From Purshia tridentata (taxonomy: Eukaryota; Streptophyta; Magnoliopsida; Rosales; Rosaceae): DNA of 64,000 nt. Shown one piece after another: positions 48,793-60,137 of this stretch. The first letter of the stretch is position 1; each line of letters starts with the position of its first letter. Both the position numbers and the translations under genes were made by a program. Under the pieces are notes generated by a model, which did no database searches, was not told the DNA's origin, and saw only the letters and a list, made by a program, of their open reading frames with translations. The stretch is from NCBI GenBank assembly GCA_003254885.1, contig QANT01007288.1, positions 35,486 through 99,485 on the forward strand. Reading direction: 5' to 3'.

Positions 48793-51195
48793 ATGGAGGA
48801 CACGATCGCTCAGCCCAAGATATACAACCTCTTCGTAACCCTCTTGGAGGGCAAAACCGTCACCCTAAAATTCGCAACCCCAAATGTCCCCGCCAGTTCC
48901 ATCAAGCACCGCCTTCTCGACATTACCAAAATACCTCTCCACCACCAGCGCCTCCTGACCGGTACGCATCAGCTCAGGGACGATTCCATAATTTCGTGCT
49001 CGTCCGACGTGCCGCACTTTCCGACGGTCCATCTGCTTCTCAGGCTCGTCGGCGGGAAGGGTGGATTCGGGTCTCTGCTACGTGGCGCGGCGACCAAGGC
49101 CGGGCAGAAGAAGACGAGCAATTTCGACGCGTGTCGCGACATGAGTGGTCGAAGGCTGCGCCACGTCAACGCGGAGAAGAAGCTCGAGGAGTGGAGGGCC
49201 GAGGAGGAGGAGAGAAGGCTGGAGAAGAAGGCCGATGAGTTTTTGAGGAATCTGTCGAAGAAGGGAAAAAAGGGAACTGGGGACGCCGAGGCTGAGAAGT
49301 ATGTGGCTAAGTATAGAGCGGAGTCGGAACGCTGCGTTTCGGAGGTTTTGGATTCGGTTAAGGAGGCCGTGAGTGGAAAGCGTAAGGGTTCAGCGAAGGA
49401 GATAGTTACCGAGTCGAAAAAGCTGAAAATTTGGTAAGGTTTTTCTTGTTGCGTTTTAATTGCTGCTAAAAGCTTTTGGAAAGTCATGAAGTTGAAGGCT
49501 CTCTCTTTTCATTTAGTTTGATTAATGTGTTGCATGATATGTATTATTGTTAGTAACTTTAGAAAAATAAAATAAAATAAAATAATGGAAGAGGAATTGT
49601 AGGTGGTTTGTGTAAATTAGTATTTTGATGATTGAAATGAAATGAGTATTGGAATTTTGGACAAGTGTGAACTATAGTTATAAAGGTTAATTATATGATA
49701 ATTAAAGTTTAGAACTGATTGGCTGGATTTTTTCATGTTAAATAAATAAAGCCAAGTTCTTTGCTTTCTCAATTTCCTTTTGATCTGTGAAGGTTGATAA
49801 AAAATGTGAAAGTATAGAGAGGAAGAAAGGAACTAGTAAGTTAATTTATGGAAGTTCAAACTCAGTTTGGTTAAGCCTGGAGGTTGTATTAGGTTTAGAG
49901 TAGTGTAGGTTTTGCCTTTTTAAGATCTTATACTATTGGGGAAACTTTGTTTCACCATTTCTAAATTCTCTGTACTTTCGAATTTTTTCAGAAACAAGAG
50001 TGTCTCTCTTGCTCTCTGTTTAATATTGTTTCCGTGACCTGTGATATAATTTCATTGGTATTGATATCTGAGTTTGTTGTTTTTGTCAGGATGGGCAAGA
50101 GAAAAATGGGGGAAAGTGATAGTGATTCAGAGGAAGATGGCAGTGATAATGAAGATGAAAAGGAGAAATCCATTGTGTTAAATAGTGGGAATAATTCAGA
50201 TTCAAATAAGGAAGGTGAGGGAAGTTTGGATTCTGTGGCAGATAGAAAACAGGATGGTGAGGTCTCAGGTGGAGGCTCATGTGAGAGTGGCTCTGAGGAA
50301 GAGAAAGAGACTGTGACTCAGGGGAGACAGGATTGTGATGGATGCGCTGGTCAAGAATCTCTTCATGCTGAGCATAATGACATGGCTGAACCAGTGATTC
50401 ATAATGAGAAGATAGCTAGGAGTGCAAGTGTTCCTTGCTCAGAGCCTGATGTGGTATTGGGAGCTGAAGTAGTGCAAGATGTGAATTGCAGTGGACCTGA
50501 GATGGGCAATCTGGAAGCAGTAGTAAGTCAATCGCAGAATATTTCTAGTTCAGTTGGTGAGCAAGGAATTGAAAGTACGTCAATTGTTTCTGAAGCTAAT
50601 GTTTCTTCAGAGTCCAATCCAGGATTTCAGGAGAAAACAGTTGTGAGTGGAAACATTGCAGAGATGGAGAAGCCACTGAATTTCGATGAATTCAATTTAG
50701 CAGCAGAAATGGAGGTATGCTTGTTAAAATTTTTATATATCATATCTATATCTTATGTTGTCATTGTTAGGGTGATTTAGGCTTTTTGCATGCTTCCTTT
50801 ACTCTTTTGAATTAATCTGTTAAGAATTAAGTTCTGGAAGCTGAAAGTTTTGCATCAGCTTGTTTGTTGAATATATATGAGATACTCCACCTTGTGGACA
50901 TGAATCATAATGTGCATTAATCTGCAACCTATTGCTTTTTCCATCACAGTTTGCACCATTTTCTATCGCTATCCTCATTTTAGTTCAGGAGGCTGTGACT
51001 TCAAAAAATTAATAATCATTGACGTAATTTTTCACTTTATTATGGTAGGTTCTTGGCATGGAAAGGTTAAAGTCTGAACTGCAAGCTCGTGGGTTAAAAT
51101 GCGGGGGTACTCTGCAAGAGCGAGCTGCTAGGCTTTTTATGCTAAAATCTACCCCTATAGAGAATATTCCAAAGAAGCTGCTTGCAAAGAAATGA
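48793..51195 (+). CDS. SDE2: SDE2 homologue: ubiquitin-like precursor with GGKGG cleavage site and C-terminal SAP domain
   Basis: Three exons: 48793-49433, 50090-50714 and 51049-51195, giving 470 residues. Residues 1-88 form a ubiquitin-like fold ending Gly87-Gly88, followed by Lys89-Gly90-Gly91, the GGKGG processing signal of Sde2 proteins. The conserved Sde2 block ([34 protein letters not shown]) and a charged coiled coil follow. The acidic middle (exon 2) is low complexity and probably disordered. Exon 3 encodes a SAP-like DNA/RNA-binding motif (residues about 423-455). In fission yeast, cleavage releases Sde2-C with N-terminal Lys, which joins the spliceosome for selected introns; in animals SDE2 also acts in replication stress. 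The plant role is inferred from these. Adjacent genes are ATG6 upstream (divergent) and an ATL gene downstream (convergent). Confidence 0.92.
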
Positions 51196-51653
51196 GTATT
51201 TTATGTGCTTCATCTTCTTGGAACTTTCTCCCTCAATGTGTGAACAGTGCCATAGTGGGATAAGTGTATATTTCAACCTTTGCCCAGTTGTTGACTAGTT
51301 ATGTATTTTGTGTACCTTGATGCTTTGATGTATAATGTCCAATCCTTGACTGAAGCAATAATATTATGCAATTTTCATTTGTGAACTTCACTGTGTAGGC
51401 GTGCATTATGCCTCTGTCATGTGCTGTAGCTAGAGTTTTTGCTGTTCCTTTTTTCCCTTTAATTGTTTTAAACCTGGAATGCTGAAAATGAATATTGTTC
51501 AAAAATTAAATAATTAAAAAGCCTCAATATCAAACCCCAAAAACTACATTTTCTATTGAGGAAAAAATCTCCTAAAGGATGGGTATGAAGAGTAAAGATC
51601 CACAAAATCTATACCATTATATACAATAAAAAAAAAAACTAGTTATCAACTTA
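51196..51653. other. Shared 3' region of convergent SDE2 and ATL20-like genes
   Basis: 458 bp between two stop codons, presumably two 3' UTRs facing each other. A weak AATAAT-type signal near 51357 may serve SDE2. No other feature seen. Confidence 0.5.
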
Positions 51654-54081
51654 TCAGACACTAGTTGAGTTGACATGAGCCGGGGATGGGGTGTTTCGGC
51701 AAACTGGGCATGTACTATTCATTCGTAGCCACTCATCAACACAATCAGCATGGAAGCAGTGTTTACACTCTGGGATGCATCTCACTGTCTCTTTGGTGAG
51801 ATACTCTGACAAGCATATGGCGCATGTGGTATCGTTGGTTCCAGGCAGCCGCCGGCTCTCACCAAGAACTAGCTTCTGATAGGATTCAATGGTGGTCTGA
51901 TCCAGACCCATCGCTACAATGGTGGATTCGGCTTCTGGTTCTGCAGCAACTGTGGTGGAGCCCCTCCCTGCACTGGAACCAGTAGTACCCCTGTCCTTGA
52001 TACAAGCAAAACAAGCTATCCCAACTACGCATGTGATGGCTGGTACTGTGATGGACATGCAAATAATCTTGAAAACTTGGAAGCTATTTTTCGATCTGCC
52101 TGGAATTTGAAGCCATTAGTGTTGCATTTGGTCTGCAAATTTAGTGCTGGTGCGTAGATATCCAGTTTATTCAATGTAAAATGAAGTGCAAGCAGTGTGC
52201 AGAGTAAATTGAGTAAGATGAAGAGGCCATGGCATTCCAAGTATATTTTTTAGTACTTATTTTAGAAGGGATGTTTTGTTTTGCTTTTTCTAAGATTGAG
52301 GAGAGAGATGAAAAATGGAAGGAACAGAAAGAGAGCAAATTGATAGAATAATTTTTAAAACAAAAAACAAAGTGAATTTTACTCCTATAAGTGCGAGAGC
52401 TGAATAAGAGTACAAACAGCATTTCTCAATATAAGATTAAAAGTTCTCTAATCTCACTAATCACCCATTTTTTGTTCTCTTTAAAAAAGCAAAATAACTT
52501 AAAAGTAGAGGAGTAATTATGAATTTTGACTTTTGGTCCCTGCCCCTGCAAGAAATGAAGGGGAACTTTTTTAATTCGATAAGAAGCTTAGCTTGTGCCA
52601 TATTGTAAGGGAGAAATAATGTTTTCAATTCATTGTCGGTTCCATTCAGTTGATATTGTTTTTCTTAGTCAATGCTATGGGGTTTCTTGTTGTCTAATGC
52701 GATGGGATTTTTTTTGTCTAATGCTATGAATGATTAGTCTAATGCAAATACTAATACCAACACTGTAATAAATAAGCTTTTATCTTTTATAATGTCATTA
52801 CAGGTGAACCTGCACAAGATTCACATAATTTATATCTTTTGACCTGTGAAAAGCAGCCATTTTACTCTTCCTCAGGTTCATGTTTGATCTTAGTTTACAA
52901 GGCAGCCCAATGAATATCTTGACCCAGTTTATAACATGATGTGACAAGAGAAATAGAGTTAAATAATTTTCTTAAATTTTGATGACCAAAATGCTGTGTT
53001 AGGTTAGGTGATATGACTTTTATTTTATTATAAATAGATAAGATTTAGAATAGGTTTAAATATAAGTTTATTTTTTTTTATACAATCAAGGACATTGCAT
53101 AATTAAAAATCGAAAATTTATACTCTAATTATGAAAAAGTGAACCGATTACATTCAAATGTTAAAAAGACATTGCATGTCATATAGTAGCTATATGGCAG
53201 AAAGCTCTAGGATATAAAAAAATCAAACACTTTGAAATCAATTGACATCTGAAAGTTTGAGATTTGTTCAGGTGTATGTAGCATTACTCCTCCAACACAT
53301 GACCTCTACTACATTACATCTTTAACCAGTTGGAAAATTGTAGGCAAATATATAAATTAGAAGACTGAAAATGATGATGATTAAAAAAGTAAAATCTACC
53401 TGTTGTGGAATTGTTGAAGCAAGCAAGTTCTTGGCTAGTGTTGCTGACAAATCCACATATGCCACCTTCCCCTTCACAACTACTGCAACCAGGTTCATAC
53501 CATGTCAAACTCAGATCTGAATCAAGGTTGGTTGAGAAGCCATCCTCGGTTGCAACCTGCCCAGAAACTGGAACTGCCAATGTGGTCATAACCCTGCATG
53601 AGTCAGATATTGAATTTGCAAGGCTGGGGGAAGGTGTAGCCAAGACTGAGGTTGTGGAATTGCTGAGGCAGTCAATGGGAGTGAACCTTGACTTGGTGAA
53701 TGAAGAAGGGCAGCTGAGGAAGGTGTAGTTCTGGTATATATCAGCAACAAAAGGAGAGCCGGAGAGGTTGAGTCTCATAAGCCTCTGAGGAAGGCAATCA
53801 AAAGGGTCATAGAGTTTTATCTGTTGGATGACATAGTTGATTTCTCTGACAAGGAATTCTCCAGAATTTTGGAGTTTTAGAACTGGTATGCTCTGGTTAT
53901 TGCAGGTCAGATCGAAACCCGGATAGCCACAGCTTTCGGGTTGCTGGCCTTGTAGCCGAAAAGGGAATCGGATTAGAATGCCTGCGTTGCCACACATGGA
54001 AGTTGGACAATCATAGACTGCATAGATATGGGGGAAGAGGAAGAGAAGGCAGAAGAGGATGGCTAAGAATTCCATCTTCAA
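51654..54081 (-). CDS. ATL20/21/22-type RING-H2 protein with GUB_WAK extracellular domain
   Basis: Two exons on the minus strand, 54081-53400 and 52099-51654, giving 375 residues. Residues 1-21 are a signal peptide. The extracellular part is Cys-rich and N-glycosylation-rich (CPTSMCGNAGILIRFPF) and fits the galacturonan-binding GUB_WAK fold of wall-associated kinases. A membrane helix spans about 239-260. The cytosolic tail has the GLD motif (GLDQTTIESYQKLVLGES) and a RING-H2 finger with ligands Cys320, Cys323, Cys339, His341, His344, Cys347, Cys358 and Cys361, all present. It should be a membrane E3 ubiquitin ligase that may sense cell-wall pectin; substrate unknown. Met3 (54075) is an alternative start. 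Named by domain architecture, not by a search. Confidence 0.9.
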
Positions 54082-54750
54082 AGGGTCATGAGTCCGGCCA
54101 GGATGGCAGGTGTATGGTGGCTTGTTTGTTTGTATGAGTAAAACTTCATATTCAACAATATTGCAAAGTCAAAAGTTTATAAAGTAATGGAAGCTATCTC
54201 TATCCCAAATTAAAACAATCACTAACAAAATAGGGGCCATCACTCATCATGATATATCATTGCTTGGTAAACAACCTTTACCAATTCGTGTACTTTTGGA
54301 TGCCAAAGGTCAGAACTGAGAAGTCACATTTTTTTATTTCCAACCCGAAGTCAGAGATTAGTTTATAGGTTGTTTTATCAGTAACTAGCAAAAAAACTGA
54401 TTATTAAAAGATTATAAGTAAGATCGCCTTATAGTTTTTTTACAAGTCAAATCCATGGTGATAGAGGCCAATCAGATCCAAATTGACCGAAAACATGCTT
54501 GGGGCCAAAATAAGTACCTCTCTTCTCTTCTCTTCTCGTAATATTGAAACGAATCGAATCATTAATCTATTATAATTCTAATTCATTTTTCAACTCTCCC
54601 TAGTCACTTGGACAAATAAGTACCTTGATTCATGGTTACCGTGGCTTATTAGGTGGGGCATATAGAATAATGCATTAAAATTCTTAAATGATACGTCATG
54701 CATCATTTATTGACCCATTCAAATAAATGATAAACCCCTATTTTTTTATG
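54082..54750. other. Intergenic, upstream of the ATL20-like gene
   Basis: Promoter side of the ATL20-like gene, AT-rich, no coding signal. The right end (54742-54750, TTTTTTATG) is the target duplication of the next MITE. Confidence 0.5.
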
Positions 54751-54942
54751 CAACAATACTACACTTACCACATTTTTATACTATAATTTTATATCCTCTT
54801 ATGTGGCAATCTATATAGCATTCATACATTGAACACTAAAAAAATAAAAATAAAAACCCTAAAAATAAGGAAATACTCTGCCAGTACACGTAAGATGGTA
54901 TAACAAACATGGTATAAAAATATAGTAAGAATAGTATTATTG
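54751..54942. mobile_element. MITE with perfect 9-bp target duplication (Mutator-like)
   Basis: A 192-bp non-coding element. It begins CAACAATACTACACTTACC and ends ATAGTATTATTG, with imperfect inverted terminal repeats of about 35 bp. The flanks are identical 9-bp direct repeats TTTTTTATG (54742-54750 and 54943-54951). A 9-bp target duplication is typical of the Mutator/MULE superfamily. A related, eroded copy lies in the helicase intron at about 13700-13905. Confidence 0.8.
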
Positions 54943-54951
54943 TTTTTTATG

Positions 54952-55473
54952 ACATATTCGTAAGTTAGAGTTCCATTCCTTATTACGAAGGCCAGTTGTT
55001 GCACAAAAATGGTCTTAAAGATTGCAAGAAAAAACTAGACTTGTCTCATTATTCACAAGTGACTGAAGATTCAAGCTCGACTAGTGGAAATATTTCACTC
55101 TGAGGTGGTTTTGAAGTATTCAACTATTTTTGAAAACCATGCTCTTTGGATTAATTTTGGACTTCAAAACTAGTACACTGCACGATTTATCAATTCCATT
55201 ATGCCTTAAGACGTACACGTGGTTTTGTAAGCATGTATGCCTAAGCAGGGGATGTATGTATAAATTCTACAGGGAAGACCAAACTACATCAAAACTATAA
55301 GGAAAGCTACTAACTGATCTAATAATGCGCCCAATATGAGTTGGCATTCTACTTTTCTGAAATGTTTATTTTTATCAGATTATATAAAGGCATTTTTAAG
55401 TTGCCTTTTGGAGAACTTTTGTTTTTCTTTTCTTTTGGGTAAGATCAGTGGGAGTGTGATTTGGAGTGGAACT
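54952..55473. other. Intergenic, 3' flank of the F-box gene
   Basis: AT-rich; the part next to 55473 is likely the 3' UTR of the minus-strand F-box gene. No other gene seen. Confidence 0.5.
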
Positions 55474-58400
55474 TTACAGGAGCTGCTGAGAGATTCTAAT
55501 AGATACAACTTCTCCATCAGCTCCAGCTCTCATCACTTGGTATTTGAAATGAAGCCCTGGTATCAAGAAAGTACAAGAAAAAATGTAAATTAGATAAAAA
55601 TTTATTAAACGCTATGGCAAATCAACCTATTAAAGACTGCAGCTGCATTTTTATCCTACCTTCATTTTCCTGTAAATTTGTGTTCACTGCAACTGCATGT
55701 AGAGTAATCACAGCCTTTGGTTGCCAGTCATTCGGCTTACCGACCCATGACTTGAGATTAAAGACTGCTGCAATTTCAATTGGAAGTTAGACCAGATCAA
55801 CTTGTATGTTCAATACACACAAGTTGCTGAAACATGTAACAAGCAGTTGCTAAAACAGCCAATTCCAGTGGACAAATACTAGTAGTCAATCCATAAAAAA
55901 TTGGCCCACCCAGTCTTTAACCTTGTTCATATGATTTGTCCAAATGTGTTTGTATGCATAATTTTGGCCCTATCCTGGAAGAAACTTATACATCACAAAG
56001 CACTACTCCTTAAACTTTATTGACTGACTGGTTCAAAACTAGTCAATGGTTCTACTTGAGGAATAAAAGTGATCACTGGAGAAAGAATTCCTTACCAAGA
56101 CTAATTAGACCTTTTTTTATGTGTCTGAAGTCAAATACAAGAGTAACGTTGGTTATTTTGGGTATTGGTTTTGGAGAAAAAAGAAACAGTGCACATAATT
56201 CCATTCAAACTAACCTGATTTTGAAGAGTCCTTCAGGTATTTGACATCGAAAATGGCCCCAGAAGCTCCCTCAGCATGCTTTTTGACATCATGACAGCCT
56301 AAAAGTTCGTATTCCCAGCTTCCATCCTGGTAACCCTCACTCAAGAACAATTCTATATGCCTTGCGTCTAATGTCTGCATTGTTCCTGCATATACGTGCG
56401 AACTTTCTCAATTATGTTGTCAATGAATATAATAATGAAACATGCTGTCCATGCTGTGCAAATTGTGTCACTTGTCCCTAAACCAATAATTGGATTCTAG
56501 ATTTATAAAGGCCTTTAAGCAAATGCACATAGTAAGTGAGTTGTGATACTACTCTTCAATCATATATAACAGTTGCTAATCTCAACTATCAAACACACGC
56601 GTATTGATGAGTGATGAATTTGTTCCCTCCCTTACCATCACATGTATTGAGCTCACAGACAGGGCATCGAACAAGCTGGAGATCTGCAAAACATCATTCG
56701 AGTTAAAAATAGAAGATTAAATTGAAGTGATCAAATTTAGCATGACACTTTTTAATCATCAATGGTACAAAAGAAAGTGGTTGAGTCCACTTGAAGTTAC
56801 CAGCTATCCATATCCCAGTTCTAACTTTGTCCAACACACAACTGCCGCAGGACTCCAACATTTTCTGCTTGCTATCTTCTTTTGGGAATTTTGGTGGGGC
56901 GCTCAGCCTTTCGGTCAGGAGTGCTGCTGAAGATTCAAAGGAAAATGCACCAATTCGCATCCAGTCTGATTTGTCCAAACAAATACGAAAACCAGGGAAG
57001 AAACCATTAGTCTTCTACAACACTCAGCATACACATTGAGAGGTTTGTGATTAAGCTCAATCTGTTCAGCTCAAGAGAAGAAGGAGCAGTGCTAATAGTC
57101 TTATTTACTATTATGGGAAACTTCTTTCCTGCGGAAGAGAAGTGCAGAAAGAATAAGGGAAAAAATTTACAACCACATATTTATCACGTGAGCTTAGATG
57201 TTTAATAATAAAAGTAAAAATCTTGTGATTGTAATTTTTTTCCATAACTTTGCCGCATGGAAACTTACACGAGTGAGAAGTTCCCTACTATTATGAGCAT
57301 TAAAACCAATGGTAAAGGAAAGAAAATTTTTTTTACAATGCCTAACATGCATAAATTTTAAAAGTCACTTGCTCAAAAGCCAGAAGTAACAAAATGTTTA
57401 CATATCAAAGGAACGATGAAAGGAACTTATTGTTATGACATAAATAAGAGTTTTTGCCGACTTTTGAAAAATAAAAGTTAAAAACCAATAGAGTAGGGCC
57501 TGGGAGGGAATAAACATCTGGTTAACTAGAGTGCAGTTTTCATTGTCTTTGCTACTATTGTCTTCAATGCAATTTTAGTGCCATAACACTAGATCATCTT
57601 TAATAGGATTCATATTTTGAAAAAAAGAGGGGGATTCAGGTAAAATTCATGTAAATCTTACAAAAAGAGCTAAAATTATATAGATTTTTAATCAATTTTG
57701 ATACAACATCATGATGGCGCGGTAATATTTTTCTATTAAGGACTATTTCCTACTTAATATGGTATGGAAGCATCCGAAAAATCACCATGAAAACCACAAA
57801 ATAGGGGGTGATGGGACACTCACCAATGTGTTTATCCTGCTGGCGGAACATGTAAGAATGACTCCCATCTGCAAATTAAACCGCAAAGCTATTAGCAATT
57901 ACCACACTTAATTTATCAGACGATTATAATTAATACGTACAAATTAAACCAATCTTTATTAACTTCTAATTGACACGTTAATTAAGAAGACCATGATGAA
58001 GGTCAATCTTACTGAAGGCTGAAACGTAGAGCTTCATCCAATCGAATGCCACCTGGCGATGAGGAGCAGGGACCTGAAGATCACGCAGACACACGTACTT
58101 CCATATACTCCCTTCCATAATCAGACCGTGGAACCAACGACATGTCGTTGCGAGCATCACTAGCGACTTGCCGTCTAGAAACTTGGCGATCTCTGTCCAA
58201 ACGTCCTCTTCGTACCTTTTAACCACAACAAACAACAAACTCAGATAGTCAGTCAACTCAAAATATACAGAAATGTTATAATTTCAAAGTAACCAAACAG
58301 GTCATTTGAATTTCTCATTTCCTCTGTTTTCTCAGCAACCAAACAGACGATTTGGCTTTGTTACTACATTTAGATGCCAAAACGTCTAGATTTTTTATTC

Positions 58401-59111
58401 TTAGAAATCGATCAATGCATAAAATCATAGATCCATACCAGAACAGATTCGTTCTCAAGACAATGGCACAGCTGTGAAATCGTTTTCCAGAAGCAGCTCA
58501 TATTTGCATATGATTTTCAAGGATTCAGTTCAAAAACAAATCTCCAATGCTTGAATTAGGTGCAGTTTGCTTCGTAATCATTCATTTTTCAAAATTTAGA
58601 GCGATTTAAAAATATCAAAATCAAGATCAAGTTCGAAGAACTAACTTCACGTGCAACGCATGATTCAGCTTCAAATTTCGAACAAAATAGAAAAAATTCA
58701 AATCATAACTCCAATTTACATCTGAATTTCATATCTCAATTGACAATCGCATACATGTAGACATATAGATACAACCTCAAATACACGGAAACAAATTCTT
58801 ATAGAGAATAAAGAAAATTCAAATCAAATCATAAGCCATCACTTACAATCACATTCACGCACACGAAATTCAATTCGTAATCATTTCGCACGAAATTTAG
58901 AAGCGAAATTCAAATTTTCAAAAACAAAGAACTAAACGTGATTTTCAAAATTAAAACTCAGAGATCGAGTGAGAGCGAACCAGCTAAAAGCAGAGCGAGA
59001 GGGAGTGAAGCGGGGAGAGCTACAAGAGCAAATCGTCTTAGCTCTTCGCATTCGCTTTTGCAATTCCAGAGGTGGCTGTGGAACTTCGGTTCGCAGCTTG
59101 CGCTTCGCCAT
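55474..59111 (-). CDS. F-box protein of the RMF (REDUCED MALE FERTILITY) type
   Basis: Eight exons on the minus strand: 59111-58981, 58215-58013, 57868-57824, 56965-56801, 56683-56636, 56385-56215, 55767-55660 and 55556-55474, giving 317 residues. The N terminus is basic (MAKRKLRTEV...RMRRAK), possibly nuclear. The F-box spans about residues 45-90 (WYEEDVWTEIAKFLDG, then LATTCRWF). The C-terminal part carries two paired-cysteine sites (ESCGSCVLDKVRTG and RCPVCELNTCDG) that may bind metal, and the blocks ARHIELFLSEGYQDGSWEYE and WVGKPNDWQPKAVITLHA. It should act as the substrate receptor of an SCF ubiquitin ligase. Similarity to Arabidopsis RMF (At3g61730, tapetum development) is from memory and fits the synteny with ATG6 and ATX3. 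Exon 1 is short and was placed by splice phase; intron 3 holds a MITE. Confidence 0.87.
57115..57285. mobile_element. MITE with perfect 9-bp target duplication inside an F-box gene intron
   Basis: A 171-bp element beginning GGGAAACTTC and ending GAAGTTCCC, with longer imperfect inverted arms (both contain TGCGG and AAAAAATT...ACAA). Identical 9-bp direct repeats TACTATTAT flank it (57106-57114 and 57286-57294), typical of Mutator-like elements. It differs in sequence from the MITE at 54751. Non-coding, within the intron between exons 4 and 3 of the RMF-type gene. Confidence 0.82.
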
Positions 59112-60137
59112 TTTCTCTCTGTGTACGTGTTTCGTTGTTCTGAGCTAAAACTGAATCGATCACTCTCTCAAAGCTCTCGGACTTCACTATTTATACGCGC
59201 GCCATCCCCAAATTCAAATACAAAACAAAAACAGAATAAGATTTATGGGCCGTTGGATCAAAACTCGCATTTCTAATTGGTCCTTCATAAAGACTGGGTT
59301 CGTTGGGCCTCATACTCTCTACACGCAAACCCACATTTCAAAAACAAATTAAGACTTTAACGCTCCCCAATATATTTGGCAAGCATATTTAAAAAATTAA
59401 GTTAAAAACAAACTAAAATTCTTAGTTTTCATATTTATAAATTAAAACAACCATGGTTGGCTTTCTTTTAAATATTTTTTTATTTTTGAACTTATTATAT
59501 TTTAAGGTGTCCTTTCAAGTAATGTTGAATGAGTAGACTTGCTACTAACAATTTCAATAATTGACACTTGGTTATGTTGATCAAATTTTTTGATGTAAAA
59601 GCCCCCTATTATTTGGAGGGGTATATCCGTCCAATGAATTCACTTTCAAAAGGATTTGGATACCAAAAATAAATAAATTTTTATCACAGGTGTATATGCT
59701 TTTATTTCTTTCTTCATATTGCCATGATGAGATATACATACACAATAAGTATATAAACATGTTACCTAAAAGTTTTATTTATGTGAGGGATATAATGGAG
59801 CATCAGCTTAATCAAGTCACATACATAGCAAAGGATTTGGGTGGTATATATACTGATAAGTAGATCAAATTGGCTGGCAACGATTAGAGCATAAAGATTA
59901 CAAAAATTGATAAGTCAAAAAGTACTTTACAAAGAAAGGGACCAGCAGCAAAACAGCTGGTGATATTACATTTATTGCAACTGTAATGGTTACAATCAGA
60001 ATGGCGGTACGAAAAATGAAAAGAATTACAACCTCGGAAAAAAAAAAAAGGTTTTCTAAATGGTTAGGAGGGGGGTCAGAGCCTTTGCAGAGATGAATTG
60101 GGAGTTAAAAAAAAAGAAAAAATGTATGAGCTGTGAA
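59112..60137. other. Upstream region of the F-box gene and 3' UTR of the SET-domain gene
   Basis: Two TGGGCC site II elements (59246-59251 and 59304-59309) lie 135-200 bp upstream of the F-box ATG, and a TATTTATA stretch (about 59189-59196) may be its TATA box. Further right the DNA is AT-rich. A TTTATT (AATAAA on the minus strand, 59971-59976) about 165 bp after the SET-gene stop is a candidate poly(A) signal. Confidence 0.5.
59971..59976 (-). terminator. Putative poly(A) signal of the ATX3-like gene
   Basis: AATAAA on the minus strand, about 165 bp downstream of the stop codon at 60138, a usual 3' UTR distance. Confidence 0.4.

Noticed and set aside
48969-49487. 172-codon antisense ORF over SDE2
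   Set aside because: Ser/Phe/Leu-rich reverse-strand reading of the charged SDE2 exon 1; no start context or homologous domain.
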